Below, piece by piece: positions 43,002 through 50,968 of a DNA stretch of 64,000 nt. The position numbers and the translations under genes are program-made. Every line of letters begins with the position of its first letter. Within the stretch, counting starts at the first letter, position 1. The notes below the pieces were generated by a model. The model worked only from the letters and a program-made list of their open reading frames with translations. It had not been told where the DNA came from and made no database searches. The stretch is from Hafnia alvei (GTDB lineage Bacteria; Pseudomonadota; Gammaproteobacteria; Enterobacterales; Enterobacteriaceae). The DNA lies in NCBI RefSeq assembly GCF_964063325.1, contig NZ_OZ061317.1, positions 23,437 through 87,436 on the forward strand, given 5' to 3'.

Positions 43002-43880
43002 TCATACGCGCTCTGGTAGCATGTCAGGGTAGCGGCGTGAAACAATATAGTTAATTTTATCCACCAACTCTGGGCGCTTAAATACAATGTGACCATTACC
43101 ATTTTTATGGTACTTCACGAAAAAATATTCCCCTTCATAGACTTCACCAGAGAAACCATGATTGTCATAAAATAAAGTGAAATTTGCGCCATCTGCAACG
43201 CGGTAATCTGGTACTGGTTTTCCCTCTAATACGTAGAATGGTTTCGCCAAATCATCCAGTTTTGCAACGCTGCTACAAGTTGCTTTTGTGTAACCTTTAC
43301 CCCACGTTTCAAGCAGACGTGAAACAATAATTTTCTTACCTAAACGACACGGATTATTCGTTTTATAGTCCCATGATAACGCGCGAAACACGTCAATAAC
43401 ACCTTGCTCAAACGTATCACTTTTGCTTGCATTCAACTGTGTAAAGGTTGCAATAACCGTCTCAAGGGTGATTTCTGGCATGTCATCACTATGTAACTGC
43501 TTTTCCCATGCATCTTGTTGCTTACTACTCATCAAAGTGATCATGCCTGTTTCATTCATGAGGTATTGCCATATATCAACATCAATACCTTTTTTAATCA
43601 CCTTGTCGTCACGTTTTGGATTTGATTCCCAGCGAACGGCATCGAAAACGCATTGCCCAAAGTTAACAGTAGAGAGATCACCACTGACCGATAAGAACAA
43701 CGCCTTGGCGTCATGCAACATCGCCAGTCCATCCGCATACTTTTTCAATCCTTCGGCACGTATAGAAATAATGCGATCGATTTCCACTGATGGGATCAAG
43801 CCACCTGCCTGCTCTGTGCTGGAATCCATGTAAATCGAATCAGTGACACCATGATGAAGGGATAAAACCGTATTTTGCAT
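43002..43880 (-). CDS. DUF4942 family protein
   Basis: The 292-residue protein has the DUF4942 pattern: WQYLMNETGMITLMSSKQQD, LETVIATFTQLNASKSDTFEQG, DVFRALSWDYKTNNPCRLGK and a closing domain with SGEVYEGEYFFVKYHKNGN. The family is frequent in plasmids and phages, sometimes fused to methyltransferases; no function is established. It is the first gene to enter a recipient on the minus-strand side of the leading region. Ribosome site GAGG at normal spacing. Confidence 0.8.
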   Translation of the reverse strand: MQNTVLSLHHGVTDSIYMDSSTEQAGGLIPSVEIDRIISIRAEGLKKYADGLAMLHDAKALFLSVSGDLSTVNFGQCVFDAVRWESNPKRDDKVIKKGIDVDIWQYLMNETGMITLMSSKQQDAWEKQLHSDDMPEITLETVIATFTQLNASKSDTFEQGVIDVFRALSWDYKTNNPCRLGKKIIVSRLLETWGKGYTKATCSSVAKLDDLAKPFYVLEGKPVPDYRVADGANFTLFYDNHGFSGEVYEGEYFFVKYHKNGNGHIVFKRPELVDKINYIVSRRYPDMLPERV

Positions 43881-43911
43881 AAATCATGCCTCTATTCGTC
43901 GTGTCAGAGAA

Positions 43912-43937
43912 CCGCCTCATGCTTATGCATGAGGCGG
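43912..43937 (-). other. Intergenic hairpin upstream of DUF4942 gene
   Basis: Perfect 11-bp arms CCGCCTCATGC / GCATGAGGCGG with a TTAT loop and no U-run. It belongs to a series of hairpins found at nearly every gene junction of the leading region. Confidence 0.6.
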
Positions 43938-43946
43938 AAAGTTAAA

Positions 43947-44183
43947 TCAGGCGAAAGCCCGTTTTAATTCGAGGGCGCGCAACAATTGCCCCCAATCACT
44001 CCCACGCATAGCGGGAACCCTGACCGACTGGCGGCGACGTTGTTGTTTCACAATGTGCCGCCCAAAGGATTTCAACGCGGGCGCAATGGCCTGCGGTGAA
44101 ATGTCTTCGTGGTAAACACGTTTTTGCTGTTTTTGCTTTACATGCGCCGCACAAGGCGCAATAATCGTGACTTCAGTTTTCAT
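43947..44183 (-). CDS. Small basic protein of the leading region
   Basis: ATG 44183 is supported by a GGAGAT site and gives 78 residues; the longer frame has no support. The product is strongly basic (KQKQQKRVYHED, RHIVKQQRRRQSVRVP), so nucleic-acid binding is possible. It ends in LLRALELKRAFA. No family recognised. It is part of a three-gene minus-strand group with the genes on either side. Confidence 0.5.
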   Translation of the reverse strand: MKTEVTIIAPCAAHVKQKQQKRVYHEDISPQAIAPALKSFGRHIVKQQRRRQSVRVPAMRGSDWGQLLRALELKRAFA

Positions 44184-44248
44184 GGTTAAATCTCCATGTA
44201 TTGATTGAAGCTGGTTTATCTTTGATACGGTCAAAACCAGCATGAGAG

Positions 44249-44266
44249 AGCAGGCGAAAGCCTGCT
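44249..44266 (-). other. Intergenic hairpin
   Basis: AGCAGGC-GAAA-GCCTGCT with a plus-strand T-run; it lies just after the stop of the 120-residue gene on the minus strand. The GAAA tetraloop makes it very stable. Confidence 0.5.
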
Positions 44267-44270
44267 TTTT

Positions 44271-44633
44271 TTACATCTGTACGTTCGTATTTTTCGCTAA
44301 TACCTCCTGTGTAATACGTTGAAGAATGGCCTGATGGGTGCAGGATTCGCGATCACAAAAATGGAAGTAACGCGCCCCCACTCGCACATAAATATCCGTC
44401 ACATTCCCGCACACCATGTCAGCACTCATAAATGATTCGCTGTCTGTGTTCTCATCAAAAAAATACATCCAGTTAGCCGATAAATAGCGCCCTGCGGCGT
44501 CGTGAAAGGCCGCTACGCTGATTTCTACGGGCGCAGTAATTGATTTTTTTTCTTGCGCAAGCCAGTAGGCATGTTCGGCCTCGGCATCCCACAACATGCG
44601 ATCGGTATTTGTGTAGTTGAGCGTCTGATACAT
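44271..44633 (-). CDS. Unknown leading-region protein (120 residues)
   Basis: An acidic soluble protein (TDRMLWDAEAEHAYWLAQEK, later YVRVGARYFHFCDRESCTHQ). A GGAGAAAT ribosome site precedes ATG 44633. No family recognised. Its upstream DNA (44641-44840) is a near copy of the DNA upstream of ssb, so the two genes probably share one mode of expression during transfer. Confidence 0.5.
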   Translation of the reverse strand: MYQTLNYTNTDRMLWDAEAEHAYWLAQEKKSITAPVEISVAAFHDAAGRYLSANWMYFFDENTDSESFMSADMVCGNVTDIYVRVGARYFHFCDRESCTHQAILQRITQEVLAKNTNVQM

Positions 44634-44640
44634 AGATTTC

Positions 44641-45090
44641 TCCTTTGAAGCCTCTGGCTTCTTTCTGGTGTCATTCCGAACCGGTAGAACCGGCTGCGGG
44701 GCGTTTTTGCAGGAAGACGGTCAGCGACACGCGCGGCGTGAAAGTCCACAGGGGACGTGTTCATTTTTGAGACGAACTTGAGAGGACAAAAATTAATACG
44801 GCCAGCGCTTGCGCGGCCTGTTGACTTTCAGGTCCCGTGACGCAGGCTGATCTGCAAAAAGGAAACGTAGACGGCGCAAGGTGGAAGGTGACACGGAAAA
44901 GCCAGATTCATCTGGCTGCCTTAGCGCCCGACAGATAACTGTCGGGCAGTGAAAGCGGCTGGCCGCAAGGCCATGCAAGCGACGGGGTTGCGTCATGCGA
45001 GGGAAGCCCGTATGGGCAGAGACAGGCGCAGACTGGCTCTGTGCGTAGCACGAGCGCGCGGTCCGAAGGAGACGCCCTAGGGGGTAAGTC
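44641..45090 (-). promoter_or_regulatory. Structured leading-region spacer A (candidate ssDNA promoter)
   Basis: About 450 bases without a gene, GC-rich with many stems. It starts with GAAGCC-TCT-GGCTTC (44647-44661) and shares blocks with spacer B upstream of ssb: AAAGTCCACAGGGG, GAGACGAACTTGAGAGGA and a GCGCGGCCTGTTGACTTT block. A second module (about 44918-44982, CCTTAGCGC ... CAGTGAAAGCGGC ... CAAGCGA) is shared with spacers B and C. Together with transfer polarity this suggests an Frpo/ssi-type element that drives the genes to its left from single-stranded DNA. Confidence 0.55.
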
Positions 45091-45131
45091 TTTAAAAATG
45101 ACGTCGTACATGACGAATTATCATGTTAATT

Positions 45132-45214
45132 AAGTGTCATTTTGGCACTTTACAATGCATTAAAAATTGCAAATCACATTAATTGAATTAGTATAAAGTG
45201 CCAAAATGGCACTT
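45132..45214 (+). promoter_or_regulatory. Two operator palindromes and a promoter before the HTH gene
   Basis: Two 19-bp sites, AAGTGTCATTTTGGCACTT (45132-45150, one mismatch) and AAGTGCCAAAATGGCACTT (45196-45214, perfect), have centres 64 bases apart. A sigma-70 promoter (TTGCAA at 45167, 18-base spacer, GTATAA at 45191) runs into the second site. The next gene is a small Cro-type HTH protein, so autorepression is likely; the first site may act by looping or on a promoter to the left. Confidence 0.65.
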
Positions 45215-45228
45215 TTAGAGAGACAAAA

Positions 45229-45411
45229 ATGACGGGTTTTGAGCTTCGTTTATGGCGTCGTGGTTTTGGATGGGATCAAGAAAGAGCAGCCGAAGAATTG
45301 GACATTAGCCTAAGAACTTACAAACGTTATGAAAGTCGCAAAGAAATAGAAAAGATAGTTGAGTTGGCCACGGAAGCATTAACAGCAAGAGCGGAAAAGG
45401 GACGATGTTAA
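45229..45411 (+). CDS. Small HTH (Cro/XRE-type) regulator
   Basis: A 60-residue protein made almost entirely of one helix-turn-helix: RLWRRGFGWDQERAAEELD, ISLRTYKRYESRKEI with the Q-x-x-AA and S-x-x-T-x-x-x-YE pattern of XRE proteins. The plus orientation is opposite to all nearby leading-region genes. It probably binds the paired palindromes in its own promoter. A hairpin with T-run follows its stop. It may time leading-region expression after establishment, which is inference. Confidence 0.7.
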   Translation: MTGFELRLWRRGFGWDQERAAEELDISLRTYKRYESRKEIEKIVELATEALTARAEKGRC

Positions 45412-45413
45412 GC

Positions 45414-45433
45414 GCTGCCTGCTTGCAGGCAGC
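45414..45433 (+). terminator. Terminator between the HTH gene and psiA
   Basis: GCTGCCTGC-TT-GCAGGCAGC with flanking TTAA/TTAATT; it lies between two convergent genes and can serve both. Confidence 0.7.
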
Positions 45434-45467
45434 TTAATTCATCCGTCCCAGACGGCAGTTATGGTTG

Positions 45468-46193
45468 TCAGAACGCCCGATGCATAAGTTTGTTAGGCAG
45501 TAACAAGGTATCCAGCCATTGCTCAACGGGGGTTCGGCTCTCGAGCTCGTCATGCATATCGTTAAGCACCGCCCACAAAGGTTGTCCTGATAAAAATACC
45601 TGGCTACGTACACCGCAGAAACGTTGACTCCAGGCATGGACGCATTCAATGAGATCGTCATCGAAAATCCCCTGCCGTTCTTGGCGTTTATACCACGCTG
45701 CTAGCTCACTCGGCGTAGTAAACGCCAGCTCAATCTGTGCCTGCGCCACCTGTGTTTGATAGCGGCGGCGCTTTTGCTGGCGCTGTTTGGCTTCAATTTT
45801 ATCGACACGGGCAAACCGCAGTTCCCATTGTCTATTTTTTCGTTCTGATAGTCGGTAATGCTCATCGGGAAAATACTGCTTAACCGCGCTGCCCGACAGC
45901 GGCAGCGGGCAATCCATCCCTCGCGTCTCTATCAGTTTGTCGAGGGCGGCGATATAGTCCGACTTGGACGCCCCGCCCCGCTCTTTTGGCGAATAGTCAC
46001 CGGCTGCAAAGCGAATATCTTTGGCAGTGATCCGCATTGCGCCGCTGCGTAAGTGCCGGAATAAAGCTCGCGCATAAGGATGTTGTCCGAGTTGCGTGCC
46101 GCGCAGCTGCTTGCGTTCGACATCGATGATGGCCTGCGTTGCCGCAAACTGATGGACGTTATGCGGAATGAGTGCAAGATGATTAGGGATCAC
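45468..46193 (-). CDS. psiA: PsiA, plasmid SOS-inhibition companion protein
   Basis: The 241 residues match the length and pattern of PsiA: HPYARALFRHLRSGAMRITA, GGASKSDYIAALDKLIETRG followed by CPLPLSG, and ERKNRQWELRFARV. PsiA always accompanies PsiB in F and IncI leading regions; its activity is undefined. It overlaps the psiB stop by four bases, so both are translated from one message. It is expressed early in recipients in the known systems. Confidence 0.9.
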   Translation of the reverse strand: MIPNHLALIPHNVHQFAATQAIIDVERKQLRGTQLGQHPYARALFRHLRSGAMRITAKDIRFAAGDYSPKERGGASKSDYIAALDKLIETRGMDCPLPLSGSAVKQYFPDEHYRLSERKNRQWELRFARVDKIEAKQRQQKRRRYQTQVAQAQIELAFTTPSELAAWYKRQERQGIFDDDLIECVHAWSQRFCGVRSQVFLSGQPLWAVLNDMHDELESRTPVEQWLDTLLLPNKLMHRAF

Positions 46194-46591
46194 GCTGCCA
46201 CCTCCTGATAGTGCTGGGCTTCTTTTGCCAACAGAGCGTTAAGATGATCGGGCTGAAAATGGACATCAAAGTACAGGTCAACGACTTGACCGGCGCTATC
46301 AACTCGGCAAACAGACCATCCATCACACTCTGTTCCTGCACTCGATACGTACCACTCCGCCTCTGGCGACTCACCTTCTGGCGCAATCCTTAGCGTAACG
46401 GGATATAGCCCGCCAAACTCGCTGCCGTATTCAGCTTCAACAACACATCCCTGCGGTACTTTTAAAATATTCAATACAGAACACGACAGCACATGCCGAT
46501 AGTCCTGACCGCGTTCGGCGAACTGTTCCAGTTCGTCAGCGCTCATCGCGTCTAACTCGGATTTTCTTAACAACGTTCCAATAAATTTCAT
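46190..46591 (-). CDS. psiB: PsiB, inhibitor of SOS induction
   Basis: The 133-residue acidic protein has PsiB features: ARGQDYRHVLS-like segment (ERGQDYRHVLSCSVLNILK), VEAEYGSEFGGLYPVTLRI and FDVHFQPDHLNALLA. PsiB binds RecA and stops the SOS response caused by incoming single-stranded DNA. The pairing with psiA, ssb and a ParB-like gene repeats the F/IncI leading-region module. Slightly shorter than the F protein. Confidence 0.9.
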   Translation of the reverse strand: MKFIGTLLRKSELDAMSADELEQFAERGQDYRHVLSCSVLNILKVPQGCVVEAEYGSEFGGLYPVTLRIAPEGESPEAEWYVSSAGTECDGWSVCRVDSAGQVVDLYFDVHFQPDHLNALLAKEAQHYQEVAA

Positions 46592-46600
46592 GTGTTAAAC

Positions 46601-46620
46601 CGCTGCCCTTTCGGGCAGCG
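46601..46620 (-). other. Intergenic hairpin between parB-like gene and psiB
   Basis: Perfect CGCTGCCC-TTTC-GGGCAGCG stem without a U-run. It may limit readthrough or set mRNA ends between the two genes. Confidence 0.6.
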
Positions 46621-46628
46621 TCTCCAAG

Positions 46629-48674
46629 TTAGGCGGCGTTCGCGATATGAGTATCAACGTCGTTCTGTGCATCAGATACGCTGTTTTGTGCATCAGATGC
46701 GGGCTTTTGTGCATCGGGCGTACACATCCAAGCAGGAACCCAGCGATTACTCCCCATTTTGCTTTCAGCCAGTTCGGCGGCATCGCCTTTTTTCATCTTG
46801 TCGGCGTCACGCGCGGCACCTGTCTGCCCTGCTTCGTTCAAGGCATCAATGATTTGCGGTTTTTTCAGATGATCGAAGAAGTTTGCTTTCGTCGGTTGCC
46901 ACCAATCGCGCATATGGAAATCAAGAGCAGTTTCAAGCGTATCGAGCGGACTGCGTGATGTATGCCCCATGTCGCGGGTCTGAACACCATCAACCGAGCA
47001 TGCGGTGCAATAGGCCATCAGCGCCATGAGAACAGAGTTATCCAGCGTAAAGAAGGTGGTAAAGTCTTTCTCCCAACCTTCTGGTAAGAGCGCTTCCAGC
47101 CGTGCTTTTTCTTGCATCAACGTAATGTAGGCCATTCCTTCCTCACCCGATGGCGCATTATCCGTCAGAGAATAATGTGACACGGTCAAGCCGATCACGA
47201 ACGGGTGGCGAGTCGTTGTGCATCCTAAATACACATGCGTACACAAGCGCCAAGCGAGTAGCGCCAGCGCTTTTTCAGGCTGTAATAACAAGGCAGCTTG
47301 TACCGCAAGAGTGCGTTCAGATGACATTTTTGTCAGCAGAGGAAGACTGATAGCCTCAACGGGATCGCGTGGGCTTTCGTTATCGACATTTTTATTGATA
47401 ACTAACGGCTCTTGCTGGGTGTCCTCGGATACGTTCGCCGTATTATCGGCCTCAATGCGCAGCATCACACCACGCTGGATATAGAGAACGCCATCCGTCA
47501 GCGAGGCCACGACACCGCCTCGAATGCGATCAACATAAAGCCATGCGCGGTTTTCGGCCTGTTCTGTGAGCATCTCAATGTTTTCATTGAGTTGCATAAC
47601 ACGGTCGAAATTTTCATCCGTATCAGCAAGCGCGTTTCGTTCCGCTTCCCACTCGGCAATTTGAATCAGTTCTTGTGCGGTCAAATCGGCGTCAGGCTGT
47701 GTTTCTAAGCGATACTGCTGCGCATCTTCGCCGTAATTGCGCACCTTTGACAAACGGCCTTCTGACCACTTCCAGCCCTCGGCGTCGGCAATCTCTTTTG
47801 CCGCTGCGTGAAGTTTTTCACGCGTCAATCGTTCCAGTAATGCGGGATCAGTAATAAAGCCCTCATCGGTAAACAGGTCATAGCGAAAATCGCCACCCGC
47901 TTGCTCGTAAGCCTCGCGCCCGACAAAGTTTAGCTGAATGTTGTTTTCGGCGGAGATTTCATCACACAACACCTCACGACGCAGCGCATCCGGTCGTTGC
48001 TCATAAGAATATCCCGCCAGCGCGTTCTGCCATACGTTTAACTGGCGCTGATGGTCTTCGTTAGCGGATAGAGCTTGCAGCTGATCGAGGTTGATAGTAT
48101 CGGTGGCCAGTGCCTCAAGTAACGCTGGAGCCATCCCCGCTAACCGTAGGCATTTCTGCACATGGCGCGTGGTATAGCCGAGCACACTGCCGATTTGCGC
48201 GGGGTTTTTGCCGGACTCACTGAGCGTCATAAACGCACGGATTTGGTCGGCGGGGTGCGTATCCTCACGATGGCTGTTTTCTGTTAGTGACAGCGTCACC
48301 GCCATATCCTCAGATACCACTTTGACCGGAACGAGATAGCCATTATCGATATATCCCGCCGCTAATAACTGTTGCAGGGCGGCTAAACGGCGTCCCCCTG
48401 CGGCGACACCTAACAGGCCATCTGGCTGTTCAAACGCCACCAGATTCTGCAAAACCCCAACCGCTTTAATGCTCTCGGCAAGCTCTGCCAGTTTGGCTGC
48501 ATCAGGGGCTTGTTTACGCACGTTCAGCGTCGAATGGACGAGTGAACTTACGGTAATCATAGAAACGGGAATATCACGCAGCGCGGTGTTAGCTGCTTCG
48601 GCCTGTGCCGCTGGGGCAGTTTTCTTGCTCGCTTTACTCGCATTACGGGTTGATTTAGCATTGGTCACTGACAT
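46629..48674 (-). CDS. ParB-family protein of the leading region
   Basis: ATG 48674 with a GGAGTATC site gives 681 residues. The ParB/Srx core has GVAAGGRRLAALQQL (box II type) and SLTENSHREDTHPADQIRAF, then an HTH (PAQIGSVLGYTTRHVQKCLRL). A long C-terminal part of unknown fold ends in degenerate SDAQN repeats. This is the large ParB-like protein next to ssb and psiB in F and IncI plasmids, not a partition partner; no parA is adjacent. Some relatives show DNase activity. Confidence 0.87.
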   Translation of the reverse strand: MSVTNAKSTRNASKASKKTAPAAQAEAANTALRDIPVSMITVSSLVHSTLNVRKQAPDAAKLAELAESIKAVGVLQNLVAFEQPDGLLGVAAGGRRLAALQQLLAAGYIDNGYLVPVKVVSEDMAVTLSLTENSHREDTHPADQIRAFMTLSESGKNPAQIGSVLGYTTRHVQKCLRLAGMAPALLEALATDTINLDQLQALSANEDHQRQLNVWQNALAGYSYEQRPDALRREVLCDEISAENNIQLNFVGREAYEQAGGDFRYDLFTDEGFITDPALLERLTREKLHAAAKEIADAEGWKWSEGRLSKVRNYGEDAQQYRLETQPDADLTAQELIQIAEWEAERNALADTDENFDRVMQLNENIEMLTEQAENRAWLYVDRIRGGVVASLTDGVLYIQRGVMLRIEADNTANVSEDTQQEPLVINKNVDNESPRDPVEAISLPLLTKMSSERTLAVQAALLLQPEKALALLAWRLCTHVYLGCTTTRHPFVIGLTVSHYSLTDNAPSGEEGMAYITLMQEKARLEALLPEGWEKDFTTFFTLDNSVLMALMAYCTACSVDGVQTRDMGHTSRSPLDTLETALDFHMRDWWQPTKANFFDHLKKPQIIDALNEAGQTGAARDADKMKKGDAAELAESKMGSNRWVPAWMCTPDAQKPASDAQNSVSDAQNDVDTHIANAA

Positions 48675-48708
48675 AGTTGATACTCCTATCAAGTTATTGA
48701 TGATTGTC

Positions 48709-48731
48709 TGCCGGACGCCCACCGTCCGGCA
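48709..48731 (-). other. Intergenic hairpin between DUF905 gene and parB-like gene
   Basis: TGCCGGACG and CGTCCGGCA arms around a short C-rich loop, without a U-run. Confidence 0.55.
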
Positions 48732-48744
48732 CCTCACTTACTGC

Positions 48745-48990
48745 TTACTGCGTTTTACGGATGCCATAATTTACGATGTAGCGGTTAAGCCAATACGCGC
48801 CCTCCGGTTCAAAATTCCATGTACGCCAGACCATTTCACCATTCTTACGAACCACTAGACGAAAGTGCGTCCCCTGATCGTCTTCGATAGCGACGTTCTC
48901 ATACTGCGCGGCGACCTCTACTGCGTGTTCGCGGGTGAAGGTGCCATCGGACAGGGACTTTAATGGCTTGGCCTCGGTAATGTCTGACAT
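48745..48990 (-). CDS. DUF905 family protein
   Basis: The 81-residue protein carries the DUF905 pattern LSDGTFTREHAVEVAAQYENV, then GTHFRLVVRKNGEMVWRTWN and FEPEGAYWLNRYI. This family lies between ssb and the ParB-like gene in F-type plasmids. No function is known. GGAGAAAT ribosome site. Confidence 0.85.
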   Translation of the reverse strand: MSDITEAKPLKSLSDGTFTREHAVEVAAQYENVAIEDDQGTHFRLVVRKNGEMVWRTWNFEPEGAYWLNRYIVNYGIRKTQ

Positions 48991-49007
48991 CGTATTTCTC
49001 CTGTTTA

Positions 49008-49027
49008 AGCCCTGCTCTCGCAGGGCT
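49008..49027 (-). other. Intergenic hairpin between ssb and DUF905 gene
   Basis: AGCCCTGC-TCTC-GCAGGGCT, perfect 8-bp stem, no U-run. Confidence 0.55.
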
Positions 49028-49035
49028 GGTAAATC

Positions 49036-49566
49036 CTAGAATGGGATCGAATCGTCATAATCCATCGGCGGGAATTCCCCCGTCTGTGGCGGCTGAGGTT
49101 CCGGCTGAGCGGCGGCCTTGGACTTTTTGCCTTTGCCGTCTTTTTTAGCTGCGGGAGCTGCTGCCTGTTGTTGTGGCTGACCGCTGGTCTGCGGGGCTGG
49201 GGTTGGGTTGGCTTCACGACGATTGCCCAGCATTTGCATTGTGCCGCCCACGTTAACGATAATTTCCGTGGTGTAACGCTCAATGCCCTGTGTGTCTGTC
49301 CATTTGCGGGTCTGTAAAGCGCCCTCGATGTAGATTTGCGAACCTTTTTGCAGATATTCCCCTGCGATTTCAGCCAACTTGCCAAACACCACAACGCGAT
49401 GCCATTCGGTTTTTTCTTTTTGTTCGCCCGTTTGCTTATCGCGCCATGTTTCTGAGGTAGCCAGTGACAAATTGGCAACTGCGCCACCGTTCGGCATGTA
49501 GCGTACTTCGGGTTCTTGGCCTAAATGTCCCACTAAAATCACTTTATTAACGCCTTTGCTCGCCAT
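49036..49566 (-). CDS. ssb: Plasmid single-stranded DNA-binding protein
   Basis: ATG 49566 (second of an ATGATG) starts the typical MASKGVNKVILVGHLGQEPE and gives 176 residues. The OB fold is complete (SLATSETWRDKQTGEQKEKT, IEGALQTRKWTD). After a Pro/Gln/Lys-rich linker the acidic tip MDYDDSIPF is intact, so it can bind the host partners of SSB. It coats the incoming strand. AAGGAGC ribosome site. It stands at the head of a minus-strand operon behind spacer B. Confidence 0.95.
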   Translation of the reverse strand: MASKGVNKVILVGHLGQEPEVRYMPNGGAVANLSLATSETWRDKQTGEQKEKTEWHRVVVFGKLAEIAGEYLQKGSQIYIEGALQTRKWTDTQGIERYTTEIIVNVGGTMQMLGNRREANPTPAPQTSGQPQQQAAAPAAKKDGKGKKSKAAAQPEPQPPQTGEFPPMDYDDSIPF

Positions 49567-49570
49567 CATG

Positions 49571-50350
49571 TTGCTCCTTGAAGCCTCTGGCTTCTTTCTG
49601 GTGTATTTCCCTCTGCCGGATTTTTCCGGGGCGAGGGGCTTTTCGTGGGAAGACGGTAGCGACAGGCGCGGCGGTAAAGTCCACAGGGGGTGCGTTCATT
49701 TTTTGAGACGAACTTGAGAGGAAAAAAAAATTAATGCGGCCAGCGCTGGCGCGGCCTGTTGACTTTTCCGTCCCCTGACGCAGGCTGACCCACGAAAACA
49801 CAGCGCTCAGGATAGGGCGTAAAGAAAGGACACCGGAAAGAGGCCAGATTTATCTGGCCCCCTTAGCGCCGGCAGCTTCATCGCCGGCAGTGAAAGCGGC
49901 GTGACCAACTGGTCACAGCAAGCGATTCTGTTGACCTGCCAGCAACGGCTCTACCCCGCATGGGCGCAGACACCTTGCGTGGCTGCGTAAAACTTGGCGT
50001 GCCCGTTTGTTTGGGCGCGACTAGTTGTGTCAGTCGTCGTGTGTCGGAACGGCGCACGCCCTTGGGTGCCCCAAAGTCCCTTGTGTATATTTTGGAGAGA
50101 TAAGCGAAACAGCCCCAACAGCAGAAGGATGTATATCCAGAAGAAGATCGAAAAGACGAAGAGGAAAGAGATCATGGAGAGGAAGAAGAACAGCCATAGT
50201 CGGAATGGAAACACAACGCAACACACTACCCTGACATCACGAAACGGGGAGATAAGCGGTGCGTTAGCACCGCTGCATTCCCGTGCGCCAACGGCGCGTG
50301 TTTTTTTCGGCGCGGACAGACAGAGGACACCTCCCCTGCCTGATATCGAA
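49571..50350 (-). promoter_or_regulatory. Structured leading-region spacer B upstream of ssb
   Basis: About 780 bases with no credible gene. Its left part repeats spacer A (GAAGCC-TCT-GGCTTC at 49580-49594, CAGGGGG block, TTGAGAGGA). The core at 49861-49926 (CCTTAGCGCCGGCAG ... CAGTGAAAGCGGCGTGACCA) recurs in A and C. From 49940 to about 50300 it is nearly identical to spacer C, apart from an AT-rich 100-base centre, and ends with GATAAGCGGTGCGTTAGCACCGC. Such repeated, foldable DNA before ssb suggests an Frpo/ssi-type promoter read from the transferred strand. Confidence 0.6.
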
Positions 50351-50358
50351 TAAGACAG

Positions 50359-50922
50359 TTAGGCACGAAGTCTGATTATCGCCGTCGCCACATCGGTATA
50401 TGAAAACGTGCCGCGCGGCAGCTCCTCCCAAACATCGCAAAACGGCTTGAGTATTTTTTGTTGGCGGGGGCCATTGAGACAAATCGCCGTTAGCAGCCCT
50501 GCGGGCTTTAATAGCGACAGGGCGCGCTGTATATGTCGAATATCCTGCGCATGGTTAAAGGGCGGATTCATGATGATTTTGTCGTACTGGACCGCCTGCC
50601 CATATTCCATAAAATCGCCGCACCAGACATTAACACCAGGAAACGCTCCCCGCAGATGCCCCACTAACGCCGCGTTAAGTTCCACCGCATCGCACCGCGC
50701 AAACGGGGCGGCGTGTTTGATTGCGCGTAAAATCGCCCCTGTTCCGGCGCTCGGCTCTAGTATGTAATCAGTATTCTTAACCTCCGCCAGTGTCACCAAC
50801 CGCTTACAGGCGGGTTCTGGCGTCACAAAAAGCTGAGAGGCCGCGCTCACTTCAACCACTGGGGCGCGTTCATCGAGTTTTGCGCGCATCGTCTCAATGC
50901 GCTGTTTCAAATCGGTATTCAT
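50359..50922 (-). CDS. Orphan class I DNA methyltransferase (N6-adenine type)
   Basis: ATG 50922 (second of ATGATG) gives 187 residues. It has the SAM motif LEPSAGTGAILRAI, the acidic DAVELN motif and the catalytic IIMNPPF, an order typical of small gamma-type adenine methyltransferases. No restriction partner is present, so it more likely protects plasmid DNA or alters gene control. It follows the DUF3560 gene after a hairpin and lies in the first wave of transferred genes. Confidence 0.82.
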   Translation of the reverse strand: MNTDLKQRIETMRAKLDERAPVVEVSAASQLFVTPEPACKRLVTLAEVKNTDYILEPSAGTGAILRAIKHAAPFARCDAVELNAALVGHLRGAFPGVNVWCGDFMEYGQAVQYDKIIMNPPFNHAQDIRHIQRALSLLKPAGLLTAICLNGPRQQKILKPFCDVWEELPRGTFSYTDVATAIIRLRA

Positions 50923-50938
50923 CATGTTCCCTTTTATG

Positions 50939-50961
50939 GCTCCCCGACAACGTCGGGGAGC
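50939..50961 (-). other. Intergenic hairpin before the methyltransferase
   Basis: GCTCCCCGAC-AAC-GTCGGGGAGC, perfect 10-bp stem. The same CTCCCCGAC/GTCGGGGAG stem occurs after traR at 22038-22062. Confidence 0.6.
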
Positions 50962-50968
50962 ACCCTTA

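Noticed and set aside
44793..45111. Short minus-strand ORFs in spacer A
   Set aside because: Arg/Pro/Ser-rich translations of GC-rich stems without ribosome sites; treated as regulatory DNA.
46629..46760. Possible CRISPR-like or tandem DNA repeat at the end of the parB-like gene
   Set aside because: Repeats of about 24 bases code for degenerate SDAQN units within the frame, without spacers; they are a protein repeat.
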